DNA of 64,000 nucleotides. Source: Methanobacterium sp. GTDB taxonomy: Archaea; Methanobacteriota; Methanobacteria; Methanobacteriales; Methanobacteriaceae. The position numbers and the translations under genes were made by a program. The stretch lies in contig NZ_JBCFBO010000001.1 in the NCBI RefSeq assembly GCF_038562635.1, positions 1,590,643 to 1,654,642 on the forward strand, read 5' to 3'. Shown in pieces: positions 9,514-18,289 of the stretch (positions within the stretch are counted from its first letter, which is position 1; each line of letters begins with the position of its first letter). Under the pieces are notes generated by a model. That model did not search any database, was not told where the DNA came from, and was given only the letters and a program-made list of their open reading frames with translations.

Positions 9514-12192
9514 TTACTCTTTTTCAACCTTCACCGCACAAACCTTAAATTCTGGCGTATTGGATATAGGATCCATTGCAGGGCTTGTGAGAACATTTGT
9601 AGGCGTCTCACCGAAGTGGAACGTCATGAAGACTACTCCTTTTGGAGACATATCAGTTACTTCTACCCTTGTTTTAACTTCACCCCTCCTTGAGGTTACC
9701 TTAACTATATCCCCATTCTCAAGTCCAAGTTCTGCCGCGTCTTCAGGGTTTATTTCTACTGGATCATCACCGTACAATTCAACAAGACCATCAGCGGCTC
9801 CAGTCATCGTAGTAGTATGATAATGGTAGATACTACGCCCTGTTGTAAGGAGTAATGGATATTCTTCATCAGGCAGCTCAGCGGGAGGTCTGTAGTGTAA
9901 AGGTATGAACTTCCCTTTGCCGCTTTCAGTTGCAAATTTTTCTACATGCAGAATTGGAGTTCCCTGGTCTTTTTCATCAATACAAGGCCATTGTATGCCC
10001 CCTTCTTCAATGCGGCTGTATGTAATTCCACCAAATATTGGAGCAACTGAAGCAAGTTCATCTACAATGGATGAAGCATCTTTAAATTCAAATCCTTCTG
10101 TACCCATCTTTTTAGCAATTTCACAGGTTATTTCCCAATCAGCTCTAGATTCGCCTACTGGTTCTATTGCTTTTCGTACCCTCTGTATTCTTCGCTCTGC
10201 ATTGGTAAATGTACCATCTTTTTCAGCATAAGATGCTGCAGGCAGTACCACATCAGCCATGCGTGCCGTTTCAGTCATGAAAATATCCTGAACTATTAAA
10301 AAGTCAAGATTCTCAAGGGATTTAATGATGCTTGAAGAGTCAGGCTCGCTTAAAACCGGATTTTCACCCATGATATAAAGTGCTTTAACTGTTCCAAGAC
10401 TTGATGCACCTATAACAAAAGGCATTTTTAATCCTACAGATTTATCTAATTCACAGCCCCACATTTCTTCAAATTTCTTATAAACTTGGGGGTCATCCAC
10501 TTTCTGGTATCCCGGATATGAATCAGGCAAACATCCCATATCACAGGATCCCTGAACATTATTTTGTCCCCTAATCGGGTTTACTCCAGTGGAAGGTTTT
10601 CCGATGTTTCCTGTAAGAAGCGCCAGGTTACTGAGCGCAAATACATTATCAGTTCCATGAGAATGCTCCGTTATACCTAACGAGTACAGAATAGATGCAG
10701 GTTTTGTTGACGCGTATAACCTTGCCGCTTCCCTTATCTCTTCTTTGTTAACTCCTGTAATTTCTTCAACTGAGTCAAGATCAAATTCTTCAAGTGATTT
10801 TTTAAATTCATCGAAGTTTTCTGTGCGTTCATCGACAAAGGAAGAATCATACAAGCCTTCATCAATTATCACCCTCATCATACCCATAAGGAGAGCAACG
10901 TCAGTTCCGGGATTATGTTTTAAGAACACATCCGCATATTTTGAAAGCTGTATTTCCCTTGGATCTGCAACAATGAGCTTTTTACCCTTTTTAGCTGCCT
11001 CAATCATTCTCATACCTATAACTGGATATGACGCCGTTGCATTGGTACCTATAATAAATAGACAATCAGCATCAGGTATTTCATCTATAGAATTACTCAT
11101 TGCCCCGCTCCCCATACTTCGGGCAAGACCTGCAACTGATGGTGCATGGCATGAACGTGCGCAGTTATCCACATTATTTGTGCCCATTACAACACGTGTA
11201 AATTTCTGGAGAGCATAATTATCTTCATTTGTGCATCTTGCAGATGAAATCGCTGCAAAATTGTCTCCCTTATATTTTTCAAGGTTTTGAGCTATAAAAT
11301 CAAGTGCTTCGTCCCAGCTTACTTCTTCAAATTTTCCATTCCTTTTTATTAGAGGCGAAGTTAATCTGTCAGGGTGATTAATGAATTTGTATCCAAATCG
11401 GCCCTTAACACAGAGGTTACCTTTATTTACTTTATTATCTGGATCAGCCCTTACACCTGTAATCTCATTTCCCCGGACTCCAAGATATATGCTACAACCA
11501 ACACCACAGTATGGACATGTGCTTTTAACTTCCCTTGAAGGTTTTGGACTGTTTTTAGAAACCAGTGCACCCACAGGGCATCTTACAACGCATTCACCAC
11601 AAGATACACAGGCCGATTCCATTATAGGCCTATCTGCAAATGTTGTAATTTTTGTATTGCACCCCCTAAATCCAAAATCAACTGCATTTACACCCAGCAT
11701 CTCGCTGCATGTTCTAACACATATCCCGCACAGTATACATTTCTTAAGATCCCTGTCAAAAAATGGATTGGATTCGTCCCTCTCAAGATCTATAGTCGAA
11801 CACCTTAAACTTCCCAGATCATCCCTTTGAATGCCAAGATAAGAAGCTATCTCCTGCAGTTTGCATTCATTATTTTTAGCGCATGTAAGGCAGTCCATCT
11901 CATGGTTTGCAATTAAAAGTTCTGCAACAAGCCTCCTTACTTTATTTACTGCTTCACTTTCACTCTTTATATTCATTCCTTCCTGTGCAATTGTTTCACA
12001 TGATGTAACCAATCTTCCATCATCATTTTCAACTAAGCACAATCTACAGGCCCCATATGGTTTTAATTGAGGGCTGTAACATAAATTTGGAATATAAATA
12101 CCGTTTTCAAGTGCCGCCTCAAGTATGGTGGTTCCTTCTTCCGTTTCTATATTAAATCCATCTATTGTAAATGTGATTTTATTTTTCTTCAT
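9514..12192 (-). CDS. fdhA: Large formate dehydrogenase alpha subunit with NuoG-like N-terminus, Cys form
   Basis: About 892 residues from ATG 12192 (a second ATG at 12201 is possible; both have a weak ribosome binding site). Order of domains: 2Fe-2S ferredoxin (CYSPQLKPYGACRLC, then SCET), a His/Cys cluster segment (NHEMDCLTCAKNNECKLQ), two [4Fe-4S] motifs (CILCGICVRTC, CVSCGECVVRCP), then the molybdopterin domain opening with CPYCGVGCS. The metal ligand is the cysteine in CARSCHAPSVAGL (Cys351 counted from the upstream ATG), next to the conserved histidine. The C-terminal dinucleotide domain contains PEDAAELGLENGDIVKV. The extended N-terminus is typical of NAD(P)-dependent and bifurcating formate dehydrogenases. 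Confidence 0.9.
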   Translation of the reverse strand: MKKNKITFTIDGFNIETEEGTTILEAALENGIYIPNLCYSPQLKPYGACRLCLVENDDGRLVTSCETIAQEGMNIKSESEAVNKVRRLVAELLIANHEMDCLTCAKNNECKLQEIASYLGIQRDDLGSLRCSTIDLERDESNPFFDRDLKKCILCGICVRTCSEMLGVNAVDFGFRGCNTKITTFADRPIMESACVSCGECVVRCPVGALVSKNSPKPSREVKSTCPYCGVGCSIYLGVRGNEITGVRADPDNKVNKGNLCVKGRFGYKFINHPDRLTSPLIKRNGKFEEVSWDEALDFIAQNLEKYKGDNFAAISSARCTNEDNYALQKFTRVVMGTNNVDNCARSCHAPSVAGLARSMGSGAMSNSIDEIPDADCLFIIGTNATASYPVIGMRMIEAAKKGKKLIVADPREIQLSKYADVFLKHNPGTDVALLMGMMRVIIDEGLYDSSFVDERTENFDEFKKSLEEFDLDSVEEITGVNKEEIREAARLYASTKPASILYSLGITEHSHGTDNVFALSNLALLTGNIGKPSTGVNPIRGQNNVQGSCDMGCLPDSYPGYQKVDDPQVYKKFEEMWGCELDKSVGLKMPFVIGASSLGTVKALYIMGENPVLSEPDSSSIIKSLENLDFLIVQDIFMTETARMADVVLPAASYAEKDGTFTNAERRIQRVRKAIEPVGESRADWEITCEIAKKMGTEGFEFKDASSIVDELASVAPIFGGITYSRIEEGGIQWPCIDEKDQGTPILHVEKFATESGKGKFIPLHYRPPAELPDEEYPLLLTTGRSIYHYHTTTMTGAADGLVELYGDDPVEINPEDAAELGLENGDIVKVTSRRGEVKTRVEVTDMSPKGVVFMTFHFGETPTNVLTSPAMDPISNTPEFKVCAVKVEKE

Positions 12193-12237
12193 GTTAATCA
12201 TTGAAATCTGTAAATTATCAAAATTAGATTCTAAAAT

Positions 12238-12264
12238 GAGTATCTATCCATTGTATACATACTC
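12238..12264. promoter_or_regulatory. Inverted repeat in the fdhA/mobB divergent promoter region
   Basis: GAGTAT-N15-ATACTC, about 45 bases upstream of the fdhA start. It could be an operator. The rest of the 278-base gap is AT-rich with no other strong pattern. Confidence 0.3.
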
Positions 12265-12470
12265 TTTTATCTCCAAAATATGGAAAATATCCGATATATG
12301 TAAGTTATTTAGAAATTATATATCATCATATTTATTTATATTGAAATTCCCAAAAATAAGGTACAGCATACATTAAACAAAATTAGTTTATGATAAATTA
12401 TTATAATTAAATACGCTTTATTAATGATATATTACTCAATAAGACATTGAATTATTCTATAGGTGTAATT

Positions 12471-13175
12471 ATGAAAGTTATAGCTGTTTCTGGAACAAAA
12501 AATACTGGAAAAACAACACTCGTTACAAGAATCGTTGCTGAACTTACAAGCAGGGGCTTCAGCGTTGGAACCATTAAACACACCCACCACACTTTTGATC
12601 TTGAAGGTAAAGATACATGGAAACACAGGGAAGCTGGGGCAGAAATTGTAGTGGGTTCAGGTGATGAAACCTTTTTAACTGTAAATGAAAACATGGACCT
12701 AGACCAGATTTTAAGTATGGTGAAATTCATTAAAGACCTTGATTTTGTAGTTTTAGAAAGTTTTAAACATTGTAACTATGCTAAAGTAGCTACATCCAAT
12801 ATTGAAGATGAATTCACAATAACCCAAGTCAATGCTCTTGAAATGAATGAAGAGGATGTCAAACCGATTGTAGATCTAATTGAAGAAAGAAGCTACGGCA
12901 TTTTACAGAATTTAGATTGTAAAAAATGCGGTTTTGAAAACTGTACAGAGTTTGCAAAAGCTGCCGTAAAAGGAGAAGTAGAAAAAGGCACAGAATGTAA
13001 AACAGAATCTGATGAAATTCTACTCAGAGTAGATGACCATATTATCCCAATGAACTTCTTTGTACAGGATTTCGTTAAAAATGCAGTTATAGGCATGATA
13101 AAATCCCTTAAAACCGAAGAATTTGGAGTAGGAGAAGGCAAGAAAATTGAATTGATAATACGAGATAAAAATTAA
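12471..13175 (+). CDS. mobB: MobB-type GTP-binding protein with C-terminal iron-sulfur domain
   Basis: 234 residues from ATG 12471 after AGGTGTAATT. Residues 1-140 form the MobB P-loop domain: Walker A GTKNTGKTTL, then GTIKHTHHTFD, a motif of molybdopterin guanine dinucleotide synthesis proteins. Residues about 150-185 hold a CKKCGFENC...C pattern, which resembles the four-Cys Fe-S domain of archaeal MobB homologues. It stands alone on the plus strand between fdhA and the NuoF-like gene, which supports a role in cofactor supply to this formate dehydrogenase. Confidence 0.88.
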   Translation: MKVIAVSGTKNTGKTTLVTRIVAELTSRGFSVGTIKHTHHTFDLEGKDTWKHREAGAEIVVGSGDETFLTVNENMDLDQILSMVKFIKDLDFVVLESFKHCNYAKVATSNIEDEFTITQVNALEMNEEDVKPIVDLIEERSYGILQNLDCKKCGFENCTEFAKAAVKGEVEKGTECKTESDEILLRVDDHIIPMNFFVQDFVKNAVIGMIKSLKTEEFGVGEGKKIELIIRDKN

Positions 13176-13257
13176 TTACTGATTTTTACTAATCTAAACG
13201 TAAAAAATTTTAAATTTAAACTTAAAAAATAGCGTAAAAAGGATTTAAATTATATCC

Positions 13258-15141
13258 TTATTTACCTTCATCCATCTCTATTTTTGGTATGCATTCCATA
13301 GCATCATACTTTCCAGAACACAGCTCGATGCATGTACCGCATTTTATACATTTTTCCTGGTCGATTACATGAGGCTGCTTCTTTTCACCACTAATTGCAT
13401 CTACAGGACATGATTTAAAGCATAACCTGCAGCCGTTGCATTCTTCAGTTATTATACTGTAAGCTATGAATTCTTTACATGCAAGGGCAGGGCAAAGATG
13501 GTCATTGATATGTGCATTGTATTCATTTTCAAAGTATTTCAGTGTTGTAAGCACTGGATTCGGTGTGTTTTGACCTAAACCACACAGTGAACCCATTTTA
13601 ATTCCTTCTGAAAGGTCTTTAAGCAGCTGTACATCTTCAAGTTTACCTTTTCCTTCAGTTATATCGGTCAATATATCCAGCATCTGTTTTGCACCTAATC
13701 TACATGGTACGCACTTACCGCAGGACTCTCTCTGGGAAAATTCAAGGAAATAACGGGAAACTTCAACCATGCACGTACTTTCGTCCATTATAACAAGCCC
13801 GCCAGAGCCCATTATAGCACCAGCCATAGTAAGAGAATCATAGTCTATTGGAGTGTCTATGAAGTTTTCAGGAAGGCAACCTCCAGAAGGGCCTCCAATT
13901 TGCACTGCTTTAAATTTTTTGCCGCCGGGAATACCTCCACCGATGTCGAAAATTACTTCTCTTAAGGTTGTTCCAAGAGGTACCTCAATTAAGCCAGGCC
14001 TTTCAATTTCACCCACTAGAGAAAATGTTTTGGTCCCTTTACTTGAGTCTGTTCCAAATTCTGCGAATTTATCAGGGTTTTTCTGCATTATAAGCGCTAC
14101 ACTTGCAAGGGTTTCCACGTTGTTTATAACGGTTGGTTTACCAAATAGGCCAGAAGTTGTTGGAAATGGGGGGCGTGTACGTGGAGTTCCTCTTTTTCCT
14201 TCAACTGAGGCTATTAAAGCAGTCTCTTCACCACATACAAATGCACCGGCACCTTCTTTTATTTCTATATCAAAATTAAATCCAGAGCCGCAGATATTCT
14301 CCCCTAAAAATCCATATTCTCGCATCTGTTTTATTGCATGCTTTAAATGATCGAGTGCAAGAGGATATTCAGCCCTGCAGTATATGTATGCCTTTTTCGC
14401 GCCGATGACGTATCCTGCTATGAGTATTCCTTCCAAAACTGAATGAGGATCACTTTCAAGAAGAGACCTGTTCATGAACGCCCCTGGATCTCCTTCATCA
14501 GCGTTGCATATTAAATACCTGGTTTCCCCGCCGGAATCACGGCAGAACTGCCATTTCATCCATGTAGGGAATCCTGCTCCACCTCTTCCTCTAAGTCCAG
14601 ATTCTTTTATTTTTTCTATAACTTCCTCTGGTGCCATTTCAATGGCATCCATAAATCCACTGTACCCATCATTTGCAATGTAGTGGTTGATATTCTTTGG
14701 ATCTATAATACCACAGTTACGTAAAATCCGCCTTACTTGCGGTTTTAACACTTCAGTATCAAAAAATAAAGGTATGCCCTCAATTTTTCCTTCTCCAATA
14801 GTTCCAAGGGCATATTCAGGCAAAGGATCGTCTTCTACAATGTAAGATCTGATGATTTCTTGTGCTGTCTTCTTTGTTACATTTCCATAGAAAATTCCCG
14901 GCTTTCCCTGCTTAAAAATCGTTATTATTGGTTCTGCGTAGCATAACCCAATACAGCCCACTTCAATGATCTCTGCATTTGCATTATTTTTCTCCAATTC
15001 ATCTTGAATTACAGATTTTACAAGAGCTGCACCTGCAGATTTTCCGCATGTGGCAGAACCTATGAGTATTAATGGGTCTTCGCTTTTATAAAGCGATTTG
15101 TATTCCTTTTTTGCAGTTTTAACTATTTTATCGAAATTCAT
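13258..15141 (-). CDS. NuoF/HydB-like NAD(P)H-FMN subunit with terminal ferredoxin domains
   Basis: 627 residues, longer than plain NuoF. Residues 1-110 are a thioredoxin-like 2Fe-2S domain (ATCGKSAG, CIGLC). The FMN/NAD core follows: GRGGAGFPTWMKW, ICNADEGDPGAFMNR, GAGAFVCGEETALI, GKRGTPRTRPPFP. Next is an SLBB segment, the N-terminal-site cysteines ESCGKCVPCR, and at the end two [4Fe-4S] motifs (CNGCRLCFKSCP, CIKCGTCIELC). This is the layout of the beta subunit of HydABC/Hyt-type bifurcating enzymes. The gene follows the NuoE-like gene by 12 bases and should work with FdhA to pass formate electrons to NAD(P) and perhaps ferredoxin. The true electron acceptor is unproven. Confidence 0.9.
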   Translation of the reverse strand: MNFDKIVKTAKKEYKSLYKSEDPLILIGSATCGKSAGAALVKSVIQDELEKNNANAEIIEVGCIGLCYAEPIITIFKQGKPGIFYGNVTKKTAQEIIRSYIVEDDPLPEYALGTIGEGKIEGIPLFFDTEVLKPQVRRILRNCGIIDPKNINHYIANDGYSGFMDAIEMAPEEVIEKIKESGLRGRGGAGFPTWMKWQFCRDSGGETRYLICNADEGDPGAFMNRSLLESDPHSVLEGILIAGYVIGAKKAYIYCRAEYPLALDHLKHAIKQMREYGFLGENICGSGFNFDIEIKEGAGAFVCGEETALIASVEGKRGTPRTRPPFPTTSGLFGKPTVINNVETLASVALIMQKNPDKFAEFGTDSSKGTKTFSLVGEIERPGLIEVPLGTTLREVIFDIGGGIPGGKKFKAVQIGGPSGGCLPENFIDTPIDYDSLTMAGAIMGSGGLVIMDESTCMVEVSRYFLEFSQRESCGKCVPCRLGAKQMLDILTDITEGKGKLEDVQLLKDLSEGIKMGSLCGLGQNTPNPVLTTLKYFENEYNAHINDHLCPALACKEFIAYSIITEECNGCRLCFKSCPVDAISGEKKQPHVIDQEKCIKCGTCIELCSGKYDAMECIPKIEMDEGK

Positions 15142-15153
15142 TGATTTCCCTTT

Positions 15154-15636
15154 TTAAAGTTTTGATCTAATTACTTCTTTTTCTTTACTTTTTTTCCTTT
15201 TAAAAAGTCTTTTAATATTTTTTAAAGATATATGAGACTCAACTTCATCATTGACCATGGCACATGGCGCTAAAGCGCAGCAGCCCAGACACCCCACAGA
15301 TTCAAGAGAATAATCTAAATCAGTGGTCACTTCTCCTTCTTTGATACCCAGATGTCTTTCAATTCCAGCTAATATTTGAGGCGCGCCCTGTACGTGGCAT
15401 GCAGTCCCGGTACAAACCATTATATGTTTTTTACCCACAGGAGTAAATCTAAACTGAGAATAAAATGTTGCAACTCCATATATTTCGCTTTCAGGCATCT
15501 TCAAAAAGTTTGAAAGCTCTATTATTATATCTTCAGGTAGGTATCCATAATTAGACTGGATATCCTGTAAAATAGGAATTAATTCTGATTTTTCGCCTTT
15601 GTAATTTGATAAAATTTCGCTTAATTTGTCTTCCAT
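15154..15636 (-). CDS. NuoE/HydC-like 2Fe-2S subunit
   Basis: 160 residues. The thioredoxin-like 2Fe-2S domain has the expected four cysteines, CTGTAC and GCLGCCALAPC. The helical N-terminus (YKGEKSELIPILQDIQSNYG, YLPEDIIIELSNFL) matches NuoE and the hydrogenase gamma subunits. Start ATG 15636 follows GGTGGAAAAGA. It is the first gene of a two-gene operon with the NuoF-like subunit, and a candidate operator lies upstream of its TATA box. Confidence 0.9.
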   Translation of the reverse strand: MEDKLSEILSNYKGEKSELIPILQDIQSNYGYLPEDIIIELSNFLKMPESEIYGVATFYSQFRFTPVGKKHIMVCTGTACHVQGAPQILAGIERHLGIKEGEVTTDLDYSLESVGCLGCCALAPCAMVNDEVESHISLKNIKRLFKRKKSKEKEVIRSKL

Positions 15637-15690
15637 TCTTTTCCACCGGTTTACTAATTATATCTTAAATGTACTGGTTAAATTTGACTT

Positions 15691-15704
15691 ATCAGTTGAC
15701 TGAT
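15691..15704. promoter_or_regulatory. ATCAGT-N2-ACTGAT palindrome upstream of the nuoE-like gene
   Basis: Perfect six-base arms with a two-base centre. It lies just upstream of the minus-strand TATA-like stretch (about 15660-15685). A near-identical site precedes fdhD at 16278-16291, and a half site precedes the gene between them (15823-15828). Confidence 0.5.
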
Positions 15705-15893
15705 TGAATTTTTTAAAAAGAGTAATGATATAAAAATATACATTTTTTCTATTTATATTTATTTCACCACAATCATTTGAATTTTTTTGGACGATTTTTT
15801 AGGCGCTATAATGAAATTGCTAATCAGTAATAAATATATCCAATTAAAATCATATTATAAACAGGTAAATAAAAAGAAATGGGGATAATAACC

Positions 15894-16214
15894 ATGGCAG
15901 ATGAACTTCCAGATCATTATGTAAGTATAAGAGAAAGATATAAAGAATTTGGGAATGCATTAAGCAATTTAGGTAAAATAACAGATCAATCCGGCCCTAT
16001 AGATCATAAACATTCACATTTAATTCAGCTTGCAGCATCAGCTGCCATAAGATCAGAAGGTGCCGTACACAGCCACGCAAGAAGAGCTCTTGAACTTGGA
16101 GCCTCTCCTGAGGAACTATATCATGCGTTAATTATTATCACAAGTACTATAGGATTCCCAAATGTAGCTGCAGCCATCTCATGGGTAGATGACGTTGTAA
16201 TGGATAAAAAATAA
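15894..16214 (+). CDS. Carboxymuconolactone decarboxylase/AhpD-like small protein
   Basis: 106 residues from ATG 15894, set by GGGGAT eight bases upstream. The core LIQLAASAAIRSEGAVHSHARRALELGAS is the CMD/AhpD helical motif. The redox CxxC of true AhpD is missing: the place is taken by AVHSH. It is therefore probably not a thiol peroxidase partner. Members of this family often sit beside oxidoreductases; here it lies between NuoE-like and fdhD genes. Role unknown. Confidence 0.8.
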   Translation: MADELPDHYVSIRERYKEFGNALSNLGKITDQSGPIDHKHSHLIQLAASAAIRSEGAVHSHARRALELGASPEELYHALIIITSTIGFPNVAAAISWVDDVVMDKK

Positions 16215-16277
16215 ATAAGTAACTCTTTTTTAAAGCATTAATTTATTAATTTTTTTATTTTTGCGTCAGTTTTAATA

Positions 16278-16291
16278 ATCAGTGAACTAAT
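16278..16291. promoter_or_regulatory. ATCAGT-N2-ACTAAT site upstream of fdhD
   Basis: Matches the perfect palindrome at 15691-15704 at all arm positions but one. A TATA-like TTAAATATA follows immediately at about 16291-16299, so bound protein would touch the BRE region. Confidence 0.45.
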
Positions 16292-16328
16292 TAAATATAG
16301 ACAGACTTTTTGACTACGAGGTAATTCC

Positions 16329-17087
16329 ATGGCAGAAATGTTTAAAAAAGTAAATGCTACACGTGTTGATAAAGGAATCTCTCAGGTAGAGGAAAAAATT
16401 GTTAATGACGAGCAAATCAAAATTATCATAAATGAGACAGTCACTAGAAGTTTTTCCATAAGCCCTAACTCTTTAAAAGAGTTTGCAGTAGGATACTTAC
16501 TTGGAGAAGGATTAGCTGTATCTGTAGACAATATAACCAAAATAAAAGTTGAAGATTATACCATCAACGTAACTGTTGACCTCGCTGATTTTGATATCAG
16601 GAAAGAACTGATCGTGGGCTCTGACTGCTTTGGAGGGTGGAGAACAAAAATTGATTATATAAATGAAGTAGATTCAGATTATACCATCTCTAAAGAGGAC
16701 ATATTTGAAGGATTTAAAAAATTAAAAGAAGAAGCCCATGTATGGCAGGAAACCGGCGGTACCCACATAGCAGGTCTTGTAAATAAAGATACTGATGAAT
16801 TTATAGGTATAGAAGATGTAAGCCGCCACGTTGCAGTGGATAAAGTTATAGGTGCAAGTGCACTTAAAAAAATAGATTTTTCAAGGAGTTTCCTCGTATA
16901 CAGTGGGCGAATGCCTGCAGACATGTTAATAAAGGTTGCAAGGACTGGAATCCCAATTTTAACTTCTAATGCAGCCCCTACTTCTTCAGGTTATTCCGTT
17001 GCCCAAAAAGCAGGAATAACATTAGCAGGATTTGTCAGGGGAGAACGGTTTAACATATATACACATCCCTACAGGATTTTAATATAA
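16329..17087 (+). CDS. fdhD: Formate dehydrogenase accessory sulfurtransferase FdhD
   Basis: 252 residues from ATG 16329 after GAGGTAATTCC. FdhD carries sulfur to the Mo/W-bis-MGD of formate dehydrogenase. Recognisable segments: SFSISPNSLKEFAVGYLLGEG, ETGGTHIAGL, DVSRHVAVDKVIGAS, and 'SGRMPADMLIKVARTGIPIL'. The sulfur-carrying loop normally has two cysteines (CxxC); here it reads GSDCFGGWRTK, with only Cys100. It lies convergent with the SagB-like gene and close to the genes for its likely target. Confidence 0.92.
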   Translation: MAEMFKKVNATRVDKGISQVEEKIVNDEQIKIIINETVTRSFSISPNSLKEFAVGYLLGEGLAVSVDNITKIKVEDYTINVTVDLADFDIRKELIVGSDCFGGWRTKIDYINEVDSDYTISKEDIFEGFKKLKEEAHVWQETGGTHIAGLVNKDTDEFIGIEDVSRHVAVDKVIGASALKKIDFSRSFLVYSGRMPADMLIKVARTGIPILTSNAAPTSSGYSVAQKAGITLAGFVRGERFNIYTHPYRILI

Positions 17088-17092
17088 AAATA

Positions 17093-17114
17093 GTATAACA
17101 CCTATGTGTTATAC
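17093..17114. terminator. Hairpin between convergent fdhD and SagB-like genes
   Basis: Perfect nine-base arms GTATAACAC and GTGTTATAC around a CTAT loop. The stop codon of the minus-strand gene is in the loop. Its position between convergent genes suggests a two-way transcript end or stabiliser. Confidence 0.5.
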
Positions 17115-17839
17115 GCAGAATATCCTACTGGATAAATATATATCGTATTTTCATTTTCTGGAAGGCCGAGAACTGTATGGACCTGGTCATCTTTAAATGA
17201 ACCCAAGGCTACTGTTACCAGACCTCTGGCTTCAGCTTCCAGATAAATATTTTCTCCAGCATGCCCCGCTTCTAAATTCACAAATCGAGTACAAAGTGTT
17301 TCATCTTTATATTTAGCCACCATTTTACTGTAATCTCCAGTAATTACGATATCTACTGGGGCTTCTTTTACCCATGCCTGTCCGTTTGCAGCCTGAGACA
17401 AATCTGAACGAGCATCACTTTCTGATGTTTTCTCCAGAGTGTTGTTATAGGGATTATAATGATATATTCCTTCACTTAACCCTGTTACCCCATCTTTACC
17501 TACAATAATATACACTTCCAGTGGATAGACCTGTCCGCCGGAGGGTACCGATCTTAAGTTGTTAGCTTTATCAGTGATTCCCTGCGCAGCCCACATAAGC
17601 TGTGAAACATCTTGTAAAGTTATAGATTGGTTAGTATAGTGCCTCACAGAACGCCTATTTTGTATAGCTTGCTCCACAGACACGTTGCCATCAAGTATAG
17701 GGCTTGGAAGGTTTATTGTACTGATAACTGTCCTCTGGCTGTTACTGGTTGTTGCAGATTGAGGCCAGACTAAATAAGCAATTGTTACACCAAGTAAGAT
17801 AATTAGGATAATTAGAATAATTTTTCCTTTTCTGGACAT
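17102..17839 (-). CDS. Membrane-anchored SagB-type nitroreductase-family oxidoreductase
   Basis: 245 residues. Residues 7-27 form one hydrophobic membrane anchor after a short basic start, so the catalytic domain probably faces outward. The FMN-binding nitroreductase fold is seen in RRSVRHY (residues about 63-69), 'DVSQLMWAAQGITDK', RSVPSGGQVYPLEVY, and 'VTVALGSFKDD'. SagB relatives oxidise heterocycles in peptide products, but no partner peptide or YcaO gene is visible, so the substrate is open. The stop codon is shared with a convergent hairpin. Confidence 0.85.
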   Translation of the reverse strand: MSRKGKIILIILIILLGVTIAYLVWPQSATTSNSQRTVISTINLPSPILDGNVSVEQAIQNRRSVRHYTNQSITLQDVSQLMWAAQGITDKANNLRSVPSGGQVYPLEVYIIVGKDGVTGLSEGIYHYNPYNNTLEKTSESDARSDLSQAANGQAWVKEAPVDIVITGDYSKMVAKYKDETLCTRFVNLEAGHAGENIYLEAEARGLVTVALGSFKDDQVHTVLGLPENENTIYIYPVGYSAYNT

Positions 17840-17989
17840 AACTAGTACTCTCCGTCCATTTTACATATATAGTTTAATATTACCTGAAATTAATCCGATT
17901 ATAAAAAACAAAAAAAATCATTTAAAAAAGAAAATCATCAAAAACATATCGCAAACCAAAGATTTTTGGAGTTATCTGTTCAATTCCAA

Positions 17990-18028
17990 AAAAATCACTC
18001 AAACAGTATGCCTCGCCTTCAAATCTTC
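17990..18028. repeat. Direct repeat copy 1 (displaced copy of the hexuloisomerase gene 3' end)
   Basis: 39 bases that match 18249-18289 with a single two-base gap. The second copy is the true last 11 codons and stop of the hexuloisomerase gene. The two copies enclose a palindrome mosaic, as expected after an insertion with target duplication or an unequal exchange. Confidence 0.85.
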
Positions 18029-18248
18029 CCTGTCAACCGCTCAAAAATCAGTATGATTTTTGGCGCCCCGAAAAATCCCTCAAAATTCAAAGAATTTTGG
18101 GGCCGTGAAAATTGAAAATTTTCACAGGCTTTGATTTTTCGAGGGCTTTTTAGAAAAAAGCCGCCAAACACGTAGTGTTTGAGGCCACAAAAATCTACGA
18201 TTTTTGTTGGGATTGATCAAAAACACACTGTAACTATCAACTCCTCTT
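18029..18248. repeat. Palindrome mosaic element A
   Basis: A non-coding run of perfect palindromes: CAAAAATCA/TGATTTTTG (18042-18062), CAAAATTC-AAA-GAATTTTG (18081-18099), GTGAAAATT/AATTTTCAC (18105-18125), GGCTTTTT/AAAAAGCC (about 18144-18162), CAAACAC-GTA-GTGTTTG (18165-18181), and CAAAAATC-TAC-GATTTTTG (18188-18206). Most loops are three bases. Several units recur in elements B and C elsewhere in the window. Confidence 0.8.
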
Positions 18249-18289
18249 AAAAATCACTCAAGAACAGTATGCCTCGCCTTCAAATCTTC
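18249..18289. repeat. Direct repeat copy 2 (native 3' end of the hexuloisomerase gene)
   Basis: Holds the native stop codon and last 11 codons of the minus-strand gene. It is duplicated at 17990-18028, with mosaic element A between the copies. Confidence 0.85.

Noticed and set aside
17931..18250. CRISPR array
   Set aside because: The repeats are palindromes of differing sequence with no constant repeat-spacer spacing, and no cas gene is nearby.
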